Origin: Oscillospiraceae bacterium
Lineage (GTDB): Bacteria > Bacillota > Clostridia > Oscillospirales > Acutalibacteraceae
Assembly: GCA_031254555.1 (NCBI GenBank)
Contig: JAIRUF010000086.1
Coordinates: 1-6,523 of the forward strand
DNA: 6,523 nucleotides
Reading direction: 5' to 3'
Made by a program: the position numbers and the translations under genes. This document shows, one piece after another, positions 5,562 through 6,523 of this stretch (positions within the stretch are counted from its first letter, which is position 1; each line of letters starts with the position of its first letter). The notes beneath the pieces were generated by a model. The model was not told the DNA's origin. It ran no database searches and saw only the letters and a program-made list of their open reading frames with translations.

Positions 5562-6474
5562 TTCATTGTTTTTTACGGTTTTGCCGGAACTCGACAATGA
5601 AAGAATAGATAGGGCAATCGTCTCACAGCTAGAGTCGGTTAGCAGAAGTGCAGTCCAAAAGCTTATAGAAAATCAAGAGGTTACCATAGACGGACTTTAT
5701 GTTGGCAAAAATTACAGGGTAAAAAGCGGGCAGGAAGTTTGTATTCATGTGCCAAAACCAAGGCAACTTAATATTGAAGCACAGAACATACCGCTTGATG
5801 TAAGGTATGAGGACGAGGATTTGCTTGTTGTAAACAAACCCAAAGGTATGGTTGTGCATCCTGCGGCGGGTAATTTTGACAATACTTTAGTCAATGCCCT
5901 GCTTTTTTATTGCAGCGGCAGCTTATCCGGTATAAACGGAGTTATCCGTCCGGGCATAGTGCACAGGATAGATAAAGAAACCAGCGGCTTGTTGGTCGTC
6001 GCTAAAAATGACATGGCCCACATTTCTCTTGCTAAACAGATAAAGGACCACAGCTTTACAAGGGAATATAGGGCGGTTGTACACGGCAATTTAAAAAATG
6101 ACTGCGAATCTATAGACGCACCCATAGGCAGGAGCAAAAAAGACCGCAAGAAAATGGCGGTCACACATGAAAACTCAAGAAACGCTTTAACAAGCTATGA
6201 AGTTATACAAAGGTTTAAGGGGTACACCTATGTGAAGATAAAGCTAAAAACAGGCAGAACACACCAGATAAGGGTCCATATGGCTTATATTGGGCATCCG
6301 GTTGCGGGAGACATGGTGTATGGATATAAAAACACGCTGGGGTTTTTAGGCGGGCAGTGCCTGCACGCGGGGCTAATTGGTTTTGTGCACCCCAAAAACG
6401 GTGAATATATAGAGGTAAGCAGCGAGCTGCCTGTTTATTTTAAAAGTTTTTTAAATAAACTTGAGGATATATAG
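5554..6474 (+). CDS. RluD/RluA-family large-subunit rRNA pseudouridine synthase
   Basis: This 306-residue enzyme isomerises specific uridines in RNA to pseudouridine, most likely in 23S rRNA. An N-terminal S4-type RNA-binding domain spans about 16-66 (ERIDRAIVSQL, SRSAVQKLIENQEVTIDG, RVKSGQEV). The catalytic domain follows: DVRYEDEDLLVVNKPKGMVVHPAAG (82-106), GIVHRIDKETSGLLVVAK (134-151) with the catalytic Asp140 in HRID, EYRAVVHG (171-178), APIGRS with the following basic run (189-200), GRTHQIRVHMAYIGHPVAGD (234-253) and QCLHA (268-272). The S4 domain and motif set fit the RluD/YlyB subgroup rather than RluC or TruC, but the exact target uridine cannot be read from sequence, so no symbol is assigned. 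The ATG overlaps the lspA stop by 8 bases. AAGGAG at 5535-5540 lies inside lspA, 13 bases upstream, so coupled translation with lspA is likely. Confidence 0.93.
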   Translation: MSDSLFFTVLPELDNERIDRAIVSQLESVSRSAVQKLIENQEVTIDGLYVGKNYRVKSGQEVCIHVPKPRQLNIEAQNIPLDVRYEDEDLLVVNKPKGMVVHPAAGNFDNTLVNALLFYCSGSLSGINGVIRPGIVHRIDKETSGLLVVAKNDMAHISLAKQIKDHSFTREYRAVVHGNLKNDCESIDAPIGRSKKDRKKMAVTHENSRNALTSYEVIQRFKGYTYVKIKLKTGRTHQIRVHMAYIGHPVAGDMVYGYKNTLGFLGGQCLHAGLIGFVHPKNGEYIEVSSELPVYFKSFLNKLEDI

Positions 6475-6486
6475 TGAATTTTATAC

Positions 6487-6494
6487 AGGAGGAG
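6487..6494 (+). promoter_or_regulatory. Ribosome binding site of the last, truncated gene
   Basis: AGGAGGAG is a near-perfect Shine-Dalgarno sequence just before the ATG at 6497. The space from AGGAGG to the ATG is only 4 bases, shorter than usual, but no other open frame uses it: the GTG frame at 6474 stops after 13 codons. Confidence 0.65.
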
Positions 6495-6496
6495 TT

Positions 6497-6523
6497 ATGG
6501 AGACGGGACTTTTAAAACATCTG
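6497..6523 (+). CDS. Start of an unidentified gene, truncated by the window end
   Basis: Nine codons are visible, reading METGLLKHL, 22 bases after the rluD-like stop and directly behind a strong AGGAGG. In Bacillus the next gene would be pyrR, but these residues do not resemble the PyrR start I know, and nine residues are too few to name a family. A short leader peptide cannot be excluded. The placement suggests it belongs to the same transcript. Confidence 0.55.

Noticed and set aside
138..6164. Minus-strand open frames of 60 to 85 codons across the window
   Set aside because: Each lies opposite a well-supported + strand gene and shows no recognisable domain, so they are shadows of coding sequence.
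1..6523. Mobile element, CRISPR, toxin-antitoxin or defence system
   Set aside because: No transposase, repeat array, inverted-repeat ends or accessory gene was seen; all genes but the HlyD-like one and the truncated last one are recognisable housekeeping families.

Overview
This window looks like a piece of a Firmicutes chromosome, most likely class Clostridia. The evidence is the gene set (an endonuclease-type MutL, SepF, DivIVA, the ylm-type order), GGAGG-type ribosome binding sites, modest GC, and heavy use of ATA (Ile) and AGG/AGA (Arg) codons. Genus cannot be decided from the sequence alone. All genes are on the + strand and almost every base is coding. The longest gap is about 70 bases, so this reads as one long operon-like housekeeping block.

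Layout: the window opens inside mutL (1-675, C-terminal nuclease half only). It is followed by miaA (695-1663), a one-TM HlyD-like membrane-fusion protein (1653-2879), the YggS/YlmE PLP protein (2857-3576), sepF (3595-4056), a long DivIVA protein (4126-5055), lspA (5070-5561) and an RluD-family pseudouridine synthase (5554-6474). The first nine codons of an unidentified gene (6497-6523) end the window. miaA, the HlyD-like gene and yggS overlap in series, as do lspA and the rluD-like gene, which suggests translational coupling.

Functionally the block joins four jobs: mismatch repair (MutL), RNA modification (MiaA on tRNA, RluD-like on rRNA), PLP homeostasis (YggS), and division or polar growth (SepF, DivIVA), with lipoprotein maturation (LspA) at the end. 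Compared with the Bacillus order, ylmG and ylmH are missing between sepF and divIVA, and hfq does not follow miaA.

Regulatory signals: a TTGACA-N17-GATAAT promoter candidate lies inside the end of yggS, about 135 bases before sepF. A GAGA-loop hairpin lies between sepF and divIVA. Together they could make sepF and the downstream genes a separately controlled sub-operon.

I see no mobile element, CRISPR array, defence system, tRNA or rRNA gene, and no clearly novel system. The least understood item is the HlyD-like protein, which sits in a division cluster with no transporter partner in view. The next most interesting are the predicted promoter and hairpin, and the altered membrane-binding loop of DivIVA.
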